The notes under the pieces: model-generated | Told to the model about the DNA's origin: nothing | Databases searched by the model: none | What the model saw: the letters and a program-made list of their open reading frames with translations, nothing else | Shown here: one piece after another, positions 1 to 12,360 of the stretch | How positions within the stretch are numbered: position 1 is the first letter of the stretch | How the letters are laid out: each line of letters opens with the position of its first letter | Position numbers and translations under genes: made by a program | NCBI RefSeq assembly: GCF_019320115.1 | Contig: NC_089595.1 | Coordinates: 113,605,162 to 113,669,161, forward strand | Direction of reading: 5' to 3' | DNA length: 64,000 nt | Origin: Miscanthus floridulus | Lineage: Eukaryota > Streptophyta > Magnoliopsida > Poales > Poaceae

Positions 1-21
1 CTTGATTTGTCTAAAATATAG

Positions 22-350
22 GTGGCGGCCAAAGACTCATAGCTTCCACCTACCTTTCAGGAAGATGACATCCATGCTCTAGGACTATCAGAATATGCTA
101 GGTCTGAGGATTCACAGCAACCCAGTCACTGGGCAGTGCAGATCCGAAGGCTAGAGAGCACGAGTGGAGGCCTTCCTTGGGCATGAGCTTGGCGAGCAAG
201 AGGCTCGCACTTTCGGAGTTCTCATCTCCTGGCTCCGGCAAGAGTTCGCACAGTGCCCCAAGGAGGCAAATGAGGAGACAGTTGGGTACTACTACAGGGC
301 ATGGATCCTACACCTATTTGCCTATGTTCTCTTCCCCGATGCCATGGGTG
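22..350 (+). pseudogene. PMD1, 5' part: plant mobile domain protein exon, broken
   Basis: This exon opens after a splice-acceptor-like AG at 20-21 and encodes a plant mobile domain (PMD, aminotransferase-like; the MAIN/MAIL1 and transposon-encoded family). Recognisable pieces are the WRPKTHSFHLPF block at the start and a stretch ending in YRAWILHLFAYVLFPDAMG. PMD proteins are nuclear proteins linked to silencing and are also carried by plant transposons; the role of this copy is unknown. The frame has TAG stops near 79 and 151, where related proteins have sense codons. The exon is cut at 350 by a Copia LTR and resumes at 10438 after the duplicated GGGTG (346-350 and 10433-10437). The 5' exons lie outside the window. 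A non-functional copy is the simplest reading. Confidence 0.75.
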
Positions 351-2189
351 TGAAAGCTCTAGTTTGGTTTTGGTGAATTGATGAAACCCTAAGTGCTAAC
401 CTAGTTTATCAAGTAATCATGAGATAGGTAGCACATTCCAAGTGGTGAAGCAAATGAAGATCATAACATGATGATGATGATACCATGATGATGATTAAGT
501 GCTTGGACTTGGAAAGAAGAAAGAGAAAAAACAAAAAGCTCAAGACAAAGGTATAAACCATATGAGCTATTTTGTTTTGGTGATCAAGACACTTAGAGAG
601 TGTGATCACATTTAGGTTTGATAGTCGTACTATTAAGAGGGGTGAAACTCATATCGAAATGCGGTTATCAAAGTGCCACTAGATGCTCTAACTCATTGCA
701 TATGCATTTAGGATCTAGTGAAATGCTAACACCCTTGAAAATATTTATGAAAATATGCTAACACATGTGCACAAGGTGATACACTTAGTGATTGGCACAT
801 TTGAGCAAGGGTGGAGAAGTTAAAAGTGAAAACGAGTAAGTGTCGCTGGTTATACAGTGACTGGACGCTGGACCTCTGAGGGACCGGCGCATCCGGTCAT
901 GTGTAACAGTGAGATGTTGGCATCGGTCAACTGATCGGACGCTGAGGAATAGTGTCTGATCAAGTTGTCGGATGGCACAGTGATTAGGGTTAAGCACCGG
1001 ACGCTGGGCTATGTCCAGTCCTGCATGACCTGACGCGTTCGGTCGATAAAAACTCATTTTGGACCCTTACTGTAAATGACCGGATGCTGAGGGTCTAGCA
1101 TCCGGTCAGCTCTATCGGAGCGTTCGGTCAACATTTTGATTGTTGAGATCAAATGTTCACTATTGAACGCAGGAGACACGTGGCCGCCATTGGACGACCA
1201 GATGCTGAGGAGCAGCGTCTGGTCAGTAGGACCGAAGCGTCCGGTCACCCCGATCAGTACCCAGTGAAGGGGTACAACGGCTCTATTTCATGGGGGCTTC
1301 TATTTAAGCCCCATGGCCAGTTGTAGCTCACAACCTTTGGCCATTTTCATTGACATAGCAACCTTGTGAGCTTAGCCAAAGTCCTCCCACTCATCTCCAT
1401 CATTGATTCATCATTATAGTGAGATTGAGAGTGAATCCAAGTGCATTGCTTGAGTGATTGCATCTAGAGGCACTTGGTGTTCGTGTTTTGCTACGGGATT
1501 CGCTTGTTACTCTTGGTGGTTGCCGCCACCTAGATGGCTTGGAGCAGCAAGGATCGTTGAGCGGAGGGTGGTGATTGTCTTCGTCTCCGATAGTGGTGAT
1601 AGTGAGGGATTCTTGACCTTTCCCCGGTGGAGCGCCAAAAGGTACTCTAGTGGATTGCTCGTGGTTTATGTGATCCTCATCTTGTATTGGTTGTGCGGCA
1701 CCCTATTGAGGGTTTAGTGGGTGAAGCCAATTAGTGCGTGAACCTCCAAGTAGCTTGCCGGCAAGCAAGTGAACATCGGTAAAAAACATTGTGTTCATCC
1801 TTTGATTTTGAGGTGATTGGTCTTCATTGATATTGATTCTTGTGTTTGATTGGTTCTCTCCTCGACATGGAGGTATAACTATCTTGCTTACTCTCTTTAC
1901 TTTACCGCAAACTAGTTGACAAGCTCTTTAGTGTAGCTAGTTGTGAGAGCTTGCTTGTTTGGTTAGTGTGGCTCTTTAGTTAGCCTTTGAGAGCACACTA
2001 ACATAGGGTAGTGTCATAGCTATTGAGTGAATAGATACTATTTAAACTAGAATTATGGTAGGTGGCTTGCATTTTGAGTAGGCTAACGCAATACTTGCTT
2101 CGCCTTATAATTGTCTAACCATTTTGTTAAGTGTTGTTGTAAAAATTTTTATTAGGCTATTCACCTCCTCTAGCCATTAGGACCTTTCA
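351..2189 (+). repeat. 5' LTR of the SIRE-like Copia element
   Basis: The LTR is 1839 bp, begins TGAAAGCTCTAG and ends ACCTTTCA. A TATA-like TATTTAAG lies at 1311-1318, followed by GC-mixed leader sequence, so transcription probably starts shortly after it. The 840-1260 interval upstream is packed with variants of GACCGGACGCTGAGG and its inverse CAGCGTCCGGTC. Short ORFs inside (for example 1454-1717) recur in the other LTR and have no recognisable product. Confidence 0.9.
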
Positions 2190-2191
2190 AG

Positions 2192-2203
2192 TGGTATTAG
2201 AGC
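2192..2203 (+). other. Primer-binding site (initiator methionine tRNA type)
   Basis: TGGTATTAGAGC lies two bases after the 5' LTR. It differs by one base from TGGTATCAGAGC, the standard plant Copia site complementary to the 3' end of initiator tRNA-Met, where minus-strand DNA synthesis is primed. Confidence 0.9.
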
Positions 2204-2246
2204 CGAGGCCACCGTTATTGAGGCTTAACAACCTTCAGTGTTAAAA

Positions 2247-4159
2247 TAGCTCAAATCAACAACACCAAGAAGCCACCCCAATTTGATGGCTCCAACTATC
2301 CCTATTGGAAGGCCAAGATGACAACTTATATCAAGTCAATCAATAGGAAGGTTTGGAAGGTGGTAGAAACAAAAATTGAGATTGAAGATCCAAAGAATCC
2401 CACCGCAGCCGAAGAAGTACTTCTCCAAAACAATGACATTGCTCTAAGTACTATTCATAATGCAATTGATGAAAGAACATTTGAGCAAGTCAAAAATATT
2501 GAGATGGCTCATGAGGCATGGAAGAAGTTGGAAGAATCATTTGAGGGCACTCAAGCCGTAAAGGGTGCTAAGGCATATATCCTTAAAGAGAAGTATGCAA
2601 GGTTCAAGATGAAGGATGATGAGAGTGTGCCGGAGATATTCCATAGGCTTCAAGTGCTTATCAATGATATCAAAGCACTTGGAGAAGAAGTGAAGGATAA
2701 GGACTTCTCCCACAAGTTCTTGAGATGCTTACCTTCAAGATTTGGTACATTGGTCATCATTCTAGTAAGAAGCGGTTTAGACACCATGACACCAAACCAA
2801 GTATTAGGAGATATAATGACCGATGATACTTATAGAGATGATGATGAGAAGGAAGAAAAGAAGGAGAAGAAAGATGAGAAGAAGAAGAGTGTGGCATTCA
2901 AAGCCACATCATCCAAGGGCAAAGCAAAGCAAGAAACATTAAGTGAAGAAGATGAATCATGGGATGATGATGATGATGAGAAGATGGCTCTATTTGTTAA
3001 GAGATTTGGCAAGTTTATGGTGAAGGAGGGCTACCATGCTAGAAGAAAGAAGTCTTCATCCAAGAATAAAGAAGAGTCAAGAAGGTGCTTCAAGTGTGGA
3101 AGCAAAGATCATCTTGTTGCTCAATGCCCATACAATAGTGATAGTGATGATAACAAGACCACCAAGAAGAAAGTTCTTGCAAGCATTGCCATCAATGAGA
3201 AGCCTTCTCTCTTCGAATCTTCATCATGCTTCATGGCTAAGGCCACTAAGGTACAATCTCATGATGATGAAAGTGATAAAGAACATGATGATGAAAATGA
3301 AAATGATAGTGATAGTGATAATGATGAACCTACTAAAGATGAATTATTTGACATGCTAGAAGATGTTAAAGAACATTTTGACATTAAGAGAAGAGAATGC
3401 AAGAGCTTGAATAAGGAGGTAAAAGCCCTTAAGCAAGCCCTTGATGAGCTCAAAGCAACTCATGAGAAGCTAGAGGAAGCCCATGAGAAGCTTGGCAAGG
3501 CTCACAAAAAGCTTGAAAAAGCTCATTCCACTTTGCTTAATGAACAAGATAAAAAGAAGCATGTTGAAGCTTGTGATGTAGGTGTAACTTGTGATTTAAT
3601 TGATACATCACTATCTATGCCTATCATTGTTGCTACTACTAACCCTTCTTGTAGCACTTCCACTTCAACCTCATCTAGTAGTGATGGTCTCACTTGTGAT
3701 GCCTCACTAGTGGTTGAGAATGAGAACCTGAAGAAGGAGGTCACTAAGCTCACTCACACCTTAGCTAAGGCTTATGGTGGTGAGGACCGCTTGCTTATGT
3801 GCTTGGGTAGCCAAAGAGCTTCTCTCTACAAAGAGGGATTGGGCTATACCCCCAAGAAAGGCAAGGCGGCCTTTGCTCCTCATAAGACTAGTTTTATGAA
3901 AAACAATAGTCAGTTTTGCACTAATTGCAAGCAAGTTGGTCATAAAGAGCAAGAATGCAAAAACAAGAGCAAAAATGCTAATGTATCCTCCATTAAGCTT
4001 GATTCATGCTATATGCATACTAGGGGTACAAATGGTGTAAAGGCTAAGTTTATTGGTAAACCATGGATGGGCTCAAAGAAGAAAGCCATTTGGGTACCAA
4101 GGAGCTTAGTGACTAACCTTCAAGGACCCAAGCAAGTTTGGGTACCTAAAAAGAATTGA
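2247..4159 (+). pseudogene. Copia gag protein, long ORF, N-terminus damaged
   Basis: Gag forms the particle that packages element RNA. The open frame from the ATG at 2318 gives 613 residues, but gag-like sequence (QFDGSNYPYWKAKM) begins about 70 bases upstream, so the original start is probably lost. In order: a UBN2-type gag domain (about 1-150), an acidic/lysine-rich linker (about 180-235), a CX2CX4HX4C zinc knuckle at 257-270 (CFKCGSKDHLVAQC), an acidic stretch, a coiled coil at about 355-415 with seven-residue AHEKL-type repeats, and a second knuckle at 534-547 (CTNCKQVGHKEQEC). The frame ends at 4159, and pol starts just after it in a shifted frame. The ORF is unusually well kept compared with pol. 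Confidence 0.88.
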
Positions 4160-4195
4160 TCTTCTTTTGTAGGTAAATTACAAAGCCAGAGGAAG

Positions 4196-7100
4196 ACATT
4201 GGGTTCTTGATAGTGGGTGCACTCAACACATGACCGGAGATGTAAGAATGTTCAACTCAATCAACACCAATGGCAATGATGGTTATGATAGTATCATATT
4301 TGATGACAATGGCAAAGGCAAGGTCAAAGGGCTTGGTAAGATTGCAATATCCAATGACATGAGCATAACTAATGTGTTGCTAGTAGAGAGCTTGAACTTC
4401 AATTTGCTATCCGTGGCATAATTGTGTGATCTTGGATTCAAATACATATTTAGGATAGATGATGTAGAGATCATAAGTGTAGATGGCTCTAACTTGATCG
4501 TCAAAGGCTTTAGATATGAGAATCTATACTTGGTTGATTTCAATGCTAGTGAAGCTAAATTATCTACATGCTTGTTCACTAAGTCTAGCATGGGTTGGTT
4601 ATGGCATAGAAGGCTTGGTCATATTGGAATGAAATAATTGAATAGATTGATTAAGCATGACTTAGTTAAAGGCTTGAAAGATGTTGTGTTTAAAAAGGAT
4701 AAGCTGTGTAACTCTTGTCAAGCCGACAAACAAGCTGGAAACACCCATCCTAAGAAAAGCATGATGAGCACTAGTAAAGCATTTGAGTTATTGCACATGG
4801 ATTTGTTTGGACCAACACAATACACTAGTATCGGTGAAAACAAATATGGCTTTATGATAGTGGATGATTACACTAGATACATATGGGTATTCTTTCTAGT
4901 GGACAAAAGTGATATGTTTGCAACATTCAAATCATTTGTCAAAGGCATTCATAATAAGTTTGAAACAACCATTAAGAGAGTTAGAAGTGACAATGGTAGT
5001 GAGTTCAAGAATACTAGAATTAATGAGTTGTGTGATAAATTTGGAATTAGATATCAATTCTCGGTCAAGTACACTCCACAATCAAATAGCCTTGTTGAGA
5101 GGAAGAATAGAACACTCATTGATATGGCAAGGTCTATGCTTAGTGAGTACAATGTAAGTCAATCTTTTTGGGCCGAAACTATCAACACGACTTGCTATTG
5201 TAGCAACCACCTCTATTGTCACCGATTGAAAGAAAAGACACCATATGAGCTCTTGAATGGTAGAAAGCCCAACATTGCATATTTTCGGGTCTTTGGTTGC
5301 AAATGCTATATCTTGAAGAAAGGCACAAGATTAGACAAGTTTGACAAGAAATGTGTTGAAGGATTCCTACTTGATTACTCCACTACAAGCAAAGCATATA
5401 GAGTTTGGAATTTGGATAGTGGTACTCTTGAGGAAGTTCATGATGTTGAATTTGATGAAACCAAGGGTTCACAAGTAGAGAATGAGAACTCAGAAGATGT
5501 TAGAGGCATTCAACCTTCAAATGCCATGAAGAACATGGATATTGGTGAATTGAGGCCTAGGCAAGTGAATGATGATGAAGATGATCAAGTGCAAGTGCTC
5601 TCTAACTTAAATGTGCAAGATGATACAAATCAAGTTAATGCAAGTGGCTCTCATGACAATAAACAAGATCAAGTGGCTAGTACATCATCTCAACCAAATG
5701 ATCAAGCAAGTGCAAGCAATCAAGTTCCAATCCTCCAACCAACCAATGTTGCAAGAGATTATCCATTGAACACTATTATTGGTGATATTTCAAGAGATAT
5801 ACAAACAAGATCAAGATTGGTATCATTTTGTGAACACTTCTCATTTGTATCATTCATTGAACCAAAGAAGATAGATGAAGCATTGAAGGATGTTGATTGG
5901 GTGAATGCTATGCATAAAGAATTGAATAACTTCACAAGAAATTAAGTATGGGAATTAGTAGAGAGACCAAAGGAACACAATATGATTGGAACCAAATGGG
6001 TCTTTAGAAACAAGCAAGATCAAGATGGGATAGTAGTAAGGAACAAAGCAAGATTGGTAGCACAAGGCTATACACAAGTTGAAGGTCTTGACTTTGGAGA
6101 AGCATATGCCCCGGTTGCTAGATTAGAAGCAATTAGAATCTTGCTAGCCTATGCTTGTGCCCACAACATCAAGCTCTATCAAATGGATGTTAAGAGTGCA
6201 TTTCTTAATGGCTATATCAATAAAGGAGTATATATTGAGCAACCTCCCGGTTTTGAAGATGACAAGAAGCCCAACCATGTGTACAAGTTGAAGAAGGTAT
6301 TGTATGGATTGAAGCAAGCACCTAGAGCATGGTATGAGAGATTGAGGGATTTCCTACTCTAAAGGGTTCACAATGGGCAAGGTTGACACTACTCTCTTCA
6401 TCAAGAAGATTGGAAAAGATCTATTTGTATTGCAAATCTATATTGATGATATCATATTTAGATCAACCAATCAAGAATTTTGTGATGAGTTCGGAAAGAT
6501 GATGGCTAATGAGTTTGAGATGTCCATGATTGGAGAGTTAAGCTACTTCCTTGGTCTTCAAATCAAGCAAATAAAGAATGGTACATTTGTGAGTTAAGGT
6601 AAGTATATCAAGGACATGATCAAGAAGTTTGGCATGATTGATAGCAAAGTCATTAGCACACCAATGGGAACAAATGGCAACTTGGATAGTGATGCAAGTA
6701 GAAATATGGTGGATCAAAAAGTTGTATTGGTCTATGATTGGAAGCCTACTCTATGTGACCGCATCAAGGCTGGATGTTATGTTTAGTGTATGCATGTGTG
6801 CAAGATTTCAAGCCTCACCAAGAGAAAGTCATTTGAAGGCTACAAAAAGGATATTGAGGTACTTGAAGCATACACCAAATGTTGGTTTGTGGTATCCCAA
6901 AGGAGCAAAGTTTAAGCTAGTTGGTTACTTCGACTCGGATTATGCGGGATGCAAGGTTGAAAGGAAGAGCACCTCGGGCACATGTCAATTGTTGGGAAGA
7001 TCACTTATTTCATGATCATCAAAGAAGCAAAATAGTGTTGCATTATCAACCGCCGAAACCGAATACATATCCGCCGGTAGTTGTTGTGGACAAGTACTTT

Positions 7101-7392
7101 GGATAAAGGCCACTTTGAGTGACTTTGGAATCAAGTTTAAGAAAGTGCCATTGCTATGTGATAATGAGAGTGCAATCAAGCTAACCAACAATCTGGTTCA
7201 ACATGCAAGAACAAAGCACATTGATGTCTGCCACCATTTCATAAAAGATCACCAATAAAAGGGGATATTTGCATTAAGAGTGTAGGCACCGAAGATCAAC
7301 TTGCCGATATATTCACCAAACCATTGGATGAGAAAAGGTTTTGCAAGCTAAGGAATGAGTTGAACATATTGGATTTCTCAAATATGTGTTGA
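4196..7392 (+). pseudogene. Copia pol polyprotein remnant (protease, integrase, RT, RNase H)
   Basis: The protease region has VLDSGCTQHM (DSG at about 4208). The HH-CC integrase zinc region is at about 4600-4720, and the DDE core shows LHMDLFGP (about 4800), VRSDNGSEF (about 4985) and LVERKNRT (about 5098). Reverse transcriptase runs 5982-6597 with YIDD at about 6439, and RNase H at about 6900-7220 shows DSDYAG, TAETEY and CDNESA. The tail LADIFTKPLD runs to a stop at 7390-7392. Stops interrupt it at 4419-4421, 4635-4637, 5943-5945, 6595-6597, 7013-7015 and 7255-7257, and a one-base frameshift lies near 6360. Catalytic residues are largely kept, so the decay is by scattered point changes. It is dead as a polyprotein. 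Confidence 0.92.
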
Positions 7393-8530
7393 TGCACTCC
7401 CCACTCATATGACATGCCTCTCCCTCGAGCAATCCAAGGTAAAAATTGATTGGCATGACATACATCTTTGCTAAGGACATGATTAGTGCATCTAGTCACA
7501 TTTTCAATTTTTATTAGGACCTTTCTAGTGGTTCTATTTTATTAGGCTCATTCATGAAAATCAAATGAATTTGATGTCTATATGGTATCACTATTGCTTC
7601 TATGCTTGACTTGATCTAGTGGTAGCATATGACATGTTTATGGGCTTGTAAACCTAGTGTTTGATCTAGAAAATGAGCTCTAAGTATTTAACTCAACATG
7701 GTACAAGATAACCCTTATTTGGAGGTGTGAAGAAGCTTGTCCTTGGATCAAACTGAGTTAAATATCTTTAGCATATGATCTAGATTAGATCAAATTTGGG
7801 AAAGTGATCCACACCCCATTGATTGACATTGATAAATCTCGACCCTACAAGTAATACTATCTATATTTAGAACCTTTGTGGTCATTGATGACAAAGGGGG
7901 AGAGAAACAAAGATAGTAGTAGAAATAGTGAAAAGGGGGAGAAATATCATAAAGGGAGAGAAACATAAAGATATCTTGATATATGACATAGGGGGAGAGA
8001 TATGACAAAGGAAAGGGATCAACTAAAATTTTGAGCACACAAGTAGGGGGAGCAAGCTCATGAACTTGAATGATGCATTTGAATGTGCATTTCATATGTT
8101 TGCTTGCATGGCACAAGTATTAAATTTAAACATCCATGCTTATGTGATGTATGTTAGTTGTAAGATTGAATGATGAAATGAAATCACTAGATAACTTTTA
8201 TTTCCAAGTATTGTTTCCAAGTGGTATTGAGCTAACCATGGTGCTAAGGATGGTATATTCGTGCACTCCAATTGGTATCATGCTTCAAAGGTCCATCTTT
8301 TATACCTTAGCATCATTTGGTAGACATTGACTCCTATATTTCCTATTTAAGCATATGTGCAAGCTACAATCCAAACTCTTAGCACATATGTAGGGGGAGC
8401 AATTGCTACCATTTGGGGTTCATGAAACTTGTCCATATCCTTTTACAAATGGTAAATATGCTTGGGCAAGCAACATGGATTCAATTGAAATTCAATTCAT
8501 ATCTTTGTAAAAGGGTTGTCATCAATTACC
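7393..8530 (+). other. Non-coding 3' spacer of the Copia element with repeated purine tracts
   Basis: No coding region is visible. The interval carries several AGGGGGAG/AAGGGGGAGA tracts (about 7895, 7934, 7956, 7990, 8045, 8392) that resemble the real polypurine tract at its end. SIRE-type Copia elements are known for a long spacer or env-like region with multiple purine tracts; any envelope-like ORF here is lost or never existed. Confidence 0.6.
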
Positions 8531-8543
8531 AAAAAGGGAGAGA
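8531..8543 (+). other. Polypurine tract of the SIRE-like Copia element
   Basis: The sequence AAAAAGGGAGAGA lies immediately before the 3' LTR, the position of the plus-strand primer in LTR retrotransposons. Confidence 0.75.
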
Positions 8544-8544
8544 T

Positions 8545-10432
8545 TGAAAGCTCTAGTTTGGTTTTGGTGAATTGATGAAACCCTAAGTGCTAACCTAGTT
8601 TATCAAGTGATCATGAGATAGGTAGCACATTCCAAGTGGTGAAGCAAATGAAGATCATAACATGGGGATGATGATACCATGATGATGATCAAGTGCTTGG
8701 ACTTGGAAAGAAGAAAGAGAAAAACAAAAAGCTCGAGGAAAATGTATAAACCATAGGAGCTATTTTATTTTGGTGATCAAGACACTTAGAGAGTGTGATC
8801 ATATTTAGGTTTGATAGCCATACTATTAAGAGGGGTGAAACTCGTATCGGAATGCGGTTATCAAAGTGCCACTAGATGCTCTAACTCATTGCATATGCAT
8901 TTAGGATCTAGTGGAATGCTAGCACCCTTGAAAATGTTTGTAAAAATATGCTAACACATGTGCACAAGGTGATACACTTTGTGGTTGGCACATTTGAGCA
9001 AGGGTGGAGAAGTTAGAAGTGAAAACGAGTAAGTGTCGCTGGTTATACAGTGACCGGACGCTGGACCTCTGGGGGACCGACGCGTTCGGTCATGTGTAAC
9101 AGTGAGATGCTGGCGTCGGTCAACTGATCGAACGCTGGGTCGCTAAGCGATCGGACGCTGAGGAACAGTGTCCGGTCAAGTTGTTGGATGGCATAGTGAT
9201 TAGGGTTAAGCACGAGACGTTGGGCTATGTCCGGTCCTACATGACCGGACGCGTTCGGACGGCAAAAACTCATTTTGGACCCTTACTGTAAATGACCGAA
9301 CGCTGAGGGTCCAGCGTCCAGATAGCTCTATCGGAGCGTCCGGTCGACATTTCGACCGTTGAGATCAAACGTTCACTGTTGAATGCAGGAGACACATGGC
9401 CGCCATCGAGCGACCGGACGCTGAGGAGCAGCATTCGGTCAGTAGGACCGGAGCGTCCGGTCACCCCGATTAGTACCCAGTGAAGGGGTACAATAGCTCT
9501 ATTTCATGGGGGCTTCTATTTAAGCCCCATGGCTAGCTGTAGCTCACAACCTTTGGCCATTTTCATTGACATAGCAACCTTGTGAGCTTAGCCAAAGTCC
9601 TCCCACTTATCTCCATCATTGATTCATCATCATAGTGAGATTGGGAGTGAATCCAAGTGCATTGCTTGAGTGATTGCATCTAGAGGCACTTGGTGTTCGT
9701 GTTTCGCTGTGGGATTCACTTGTTACTCTTGGTGGTTGCCACCACCTAGATGGCTTGGAGCAGCAAGGATCATTGAGCGGAGGGTGGTGATTGTCTCCGT
9801 CTCCGATTGTGGTGATTGTGAGGGGTTCTTGACCTTTCCTCGGTGGAGCGCCAAAAGGTACTCTAGTGGATTGCTCGTGGCTTATGTGATCCTCATCTTG
9901 TGTTGGTTGTGTGGCACCCTATTAAGGGTTTGGCGGGTGAAGCCAATTAGCGCGTGAACCTCTAAGTGAGTGAATCGCCACAATGAGGAATAGCTTGCCG
10001 GCAAGCAAGTGAACCTCGGTAAAAAATCATTGTGTTCATCCTTTGATTTCAAGGTGACTGGTCTTCATTGATATTGATTCTTGTGTTTGATTGGTTCACT
10101 CCTCGACACGACGGTATAACTATCTTGCTTACTCTCTTTACTTTACCGCAAACTAGTTGATAAGCTCTTTATTGTAGCTAGTTGTGAGAGCTTGCTTGCT
10201 TGGTTAGTGTGGCTCTTTAGTTAGCCTTTGAGAGCACATTAACATAGGGTAGTGTCATAGCTATTGAGTGAATAGATACTATTTAAACTAGAATTGTAGA
10301 AGGTGGCTTGTATTTTGAGTAGGCTAGCGCAACACTTGCTTCGCCTCATAATTGTCTAACCATTTTGTTAAGTGTTGTTGTAGAAATTTTTATTAGGCTA
10401 TTCACCCTCCCTCTAACCATTAGGACCTTTTA
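8545..10432 (+). repeat. 3' LTR of the SIRE-like Copia element
   Basis: The LTR is 1888 bp and collinear with 351-2189, beginning with the same TGAAAGCTCTAG. It ends in TA instead of CA, a single C-to-T change, followed directly by the target duplication GGGTG (10433-10437). The TATA-like TATTTAAG is at 9517-9524. It is about 50 bp longer than the 5' LTR, from small indels such as an extra block near 9965-9990. Confidence 0.9.
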
Positions 10433-10437
10433 GGGTG

Positions 10438-12098
10438 ACACTACGTCCTAGATGTGGGTCCACTGCCTTAGTGACTGGGACCAGGCGGGTCACTACAGCT
10501 GGGGCTCTGTAGTCTTGAGTTTTCTATACCGGCAACTGTGCGAGGGGTGTCGTTGGACTTCGTCCAACATGTCAGTTGGTGGATGCGTGTACCTGTTATA
10601 GCTGTGGATGTGGGCTCATCTTCTAGTTGGCCGTCCAGAGGCTCTGGCTCGTCATGAGTGGTTCCAAGGTCAGCCTTCAAGTCAGCAGCTGACGTGGGTG
10701 TACCTTTGGGACCAGGTCAGGGTTCCATACGCTAGGTTAGAGCGGGTGTACATTGAGTTCAGGAATGAGCTAGACACGCTGACGGCGTCTAGTGTAAGTA
10801 AATTTTATTTTTTATGCTGGTTTGAAATGGATTAGTATACCATCTAACATCTTGTTTGGACATGTTGCAGGTGGAGTGGGAGCCGTACGATGGAGAGGGG
10901 GCATTTCCTTTTCAGTTGAGCAACGTTTGTGGGTTCGACGACGACTTCTATAGGATGAGATGTCCTCTAATCTGCTTCTATGCTGTCGAGTTCCACCTGC
11001 CAGATAGAGTTGCACGCTAATTTGGAGTGAGACAGCTTTGGCCTACGGCTCCGTTCTTGACTGGTGTTGACTTACACAAGTAAGCATTTCCTATTTCAAA
11101 TGTCTCGTGATGGTCCATTTCTATTAATATGGTGACATGTACATGGATTCAAGCAACGATGACATACATGCGGGTTGGATCGCTAGAAGAACAGAAAGAT
11201 TTTTGACTAGGAGAAGCGACACCAGTCATACATTGAGCAATGGGAGGAGATGCATGACAACATGGACGAGAACAACGAGCTGCACACCAACCGTGAGTTC
11301 AGGTGGTACCAAGCTTGGTACTAGTGTGCGACACATTGTAGGCTAAGGGTACAGTGGACAGAAGATGACTACGCTGACATCGAGTCCTCCGACTACACCG
11401 ATCATTGACAGAGTGGTAAGTCAATTGCCTTACTTTTCTACGTTAAGTTGCATACCAATACATTAGACGTTCTTGGACCGACATTAGGAGTTATCTATTT
11501 TAGTTAGTGCCACCTTCGAGCCATATCACCCGTATAATACATTAGATTCTTGTACAAAAGAAAACAAAACCTATTGCTTTCTATTTGGAAGTATTATTAC
11601 TGAGAACTTTGTTGCAGGGCAATACACTCAAATGCCCCGTTGAAGAGATTGAGCGCATTCGGCTGAGAGTCAGGGATGACTACATGCTTAGCTTCCTAGA
11701 CATAAGATTCAAAATATTCTTTGAAACAAATTATTAATACGTTAGATTCTTTCAGTTAACATAATTTTGTACAATAGATGCTGTCACGTCGGCTACGTCG
11801 TGCGGCTGCTCATTGTGGTTGCAGGACATACACGACACAAGACGTGTATGTTCCTTCCTCAAGCAGAGGAGGATTGGGTTCCTCTAGCTAAGCAACTACA
11901 GGAGACGGGGACGAGGACGATGACGACGACGACGTGGACCAGAGGCACGAGGAGCTTGGCCCCTCTCAGCTCCATGATGCTCCCTCGACTCAGCCTACAC
12001 CGCCTCCAGGCACTAGGCGATGCCATCTATGTGACCCTTACACTCTAGGTACGAGCGCTCTCGGTCATAAGGGTAAGGGCAAGAGTAAGAGACAGTGA
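10438..12098 (+). pseudogene. PMD1, 3' part: remaining plant mobile domain exons, broken
   Basis: The coding sequence resumes after the retrotransposon with a block containing WDQAGHYSWGSVVLSFLYRQ, then RPEALARHEWFQGQ, up to a GTAAGT donor at about 10796. A second exon (about 10871-11080) contains VEWEPYDGEGAFPFQL and FDDDFYRMRCPLICFYAVEF, ends with a TAA-interrupted segment and has a GTAAGC donor. A third region (about 11150-11415) carries the tryptophan-rich EQWEEMHDNMDENNE stretch typical of PMD C-terminal halves. The last exon (about 11780-12098) has an acidic run and ends in DPYTLGTSALGHKGKGKSK, stop at 12096-12098. This tail matches the DPYTPGT ending of PMD2. Stops and frameshifts show that it is not expressed as a full protein. 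Confidence 0.75.
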
Positions 12099-12360
12099 GA
12101 GTTATGGTAGATGTTAGTATGCACTATTATGGATTTTGTATTTACTTTTCTATAACTATTTGGGACTGTATGGACATTGTGGACTATTTGAAATGTGCAG
12201 GACATGTTATGTTGGTTGTGATGTTCATTGTGGTTGCATTTTGCTCCTTGGATGATTAAATATTTGGAATATATAATGATGTCTCTGTTTGTAACCGCGG
12301 ATGCTCCTGAAATAAGAGAAACTCTTGCGAATTTTTCCATGAATCATTAATCATACTACA

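Larger units (their letters stand above)
351..10432 (+). mobile_element. Full-length Copia LTR retrotransposon, SIRE/Maximus-like, decayed
   Basis: Two long LTRs (351-2189 and 8545-10432) enclose a primer-binding site, gag and pol in Copia order (protease, integrase, reverse transcriptase, RNase H). The element is flanked by a perfect 5-bp target duplication GGGTG at 346-350 and 10433-10437, which proves insertion into the PMD1 exon. Very long LTRs, a large gag with a coiled coil and two zinc knuckles, and a long purine-rich spacer before the 3' LTR fit the SIRE/Maximus lineage (family assignment is inference). The two LTRs differ by several per cent by eye, mostly C/T and G/A changes, so the insertion is not recent. 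Pol has several stops and a frameshift, so the copy cannot move on its own. Confidence 0.93.

Noticed and set aside
1454..1717. ORF inside the Copia LTR (also at 9670-9957)
   Set aside because: It is repeated with the LTR, has no recognised domain and lies in leader/U5-type sequence.
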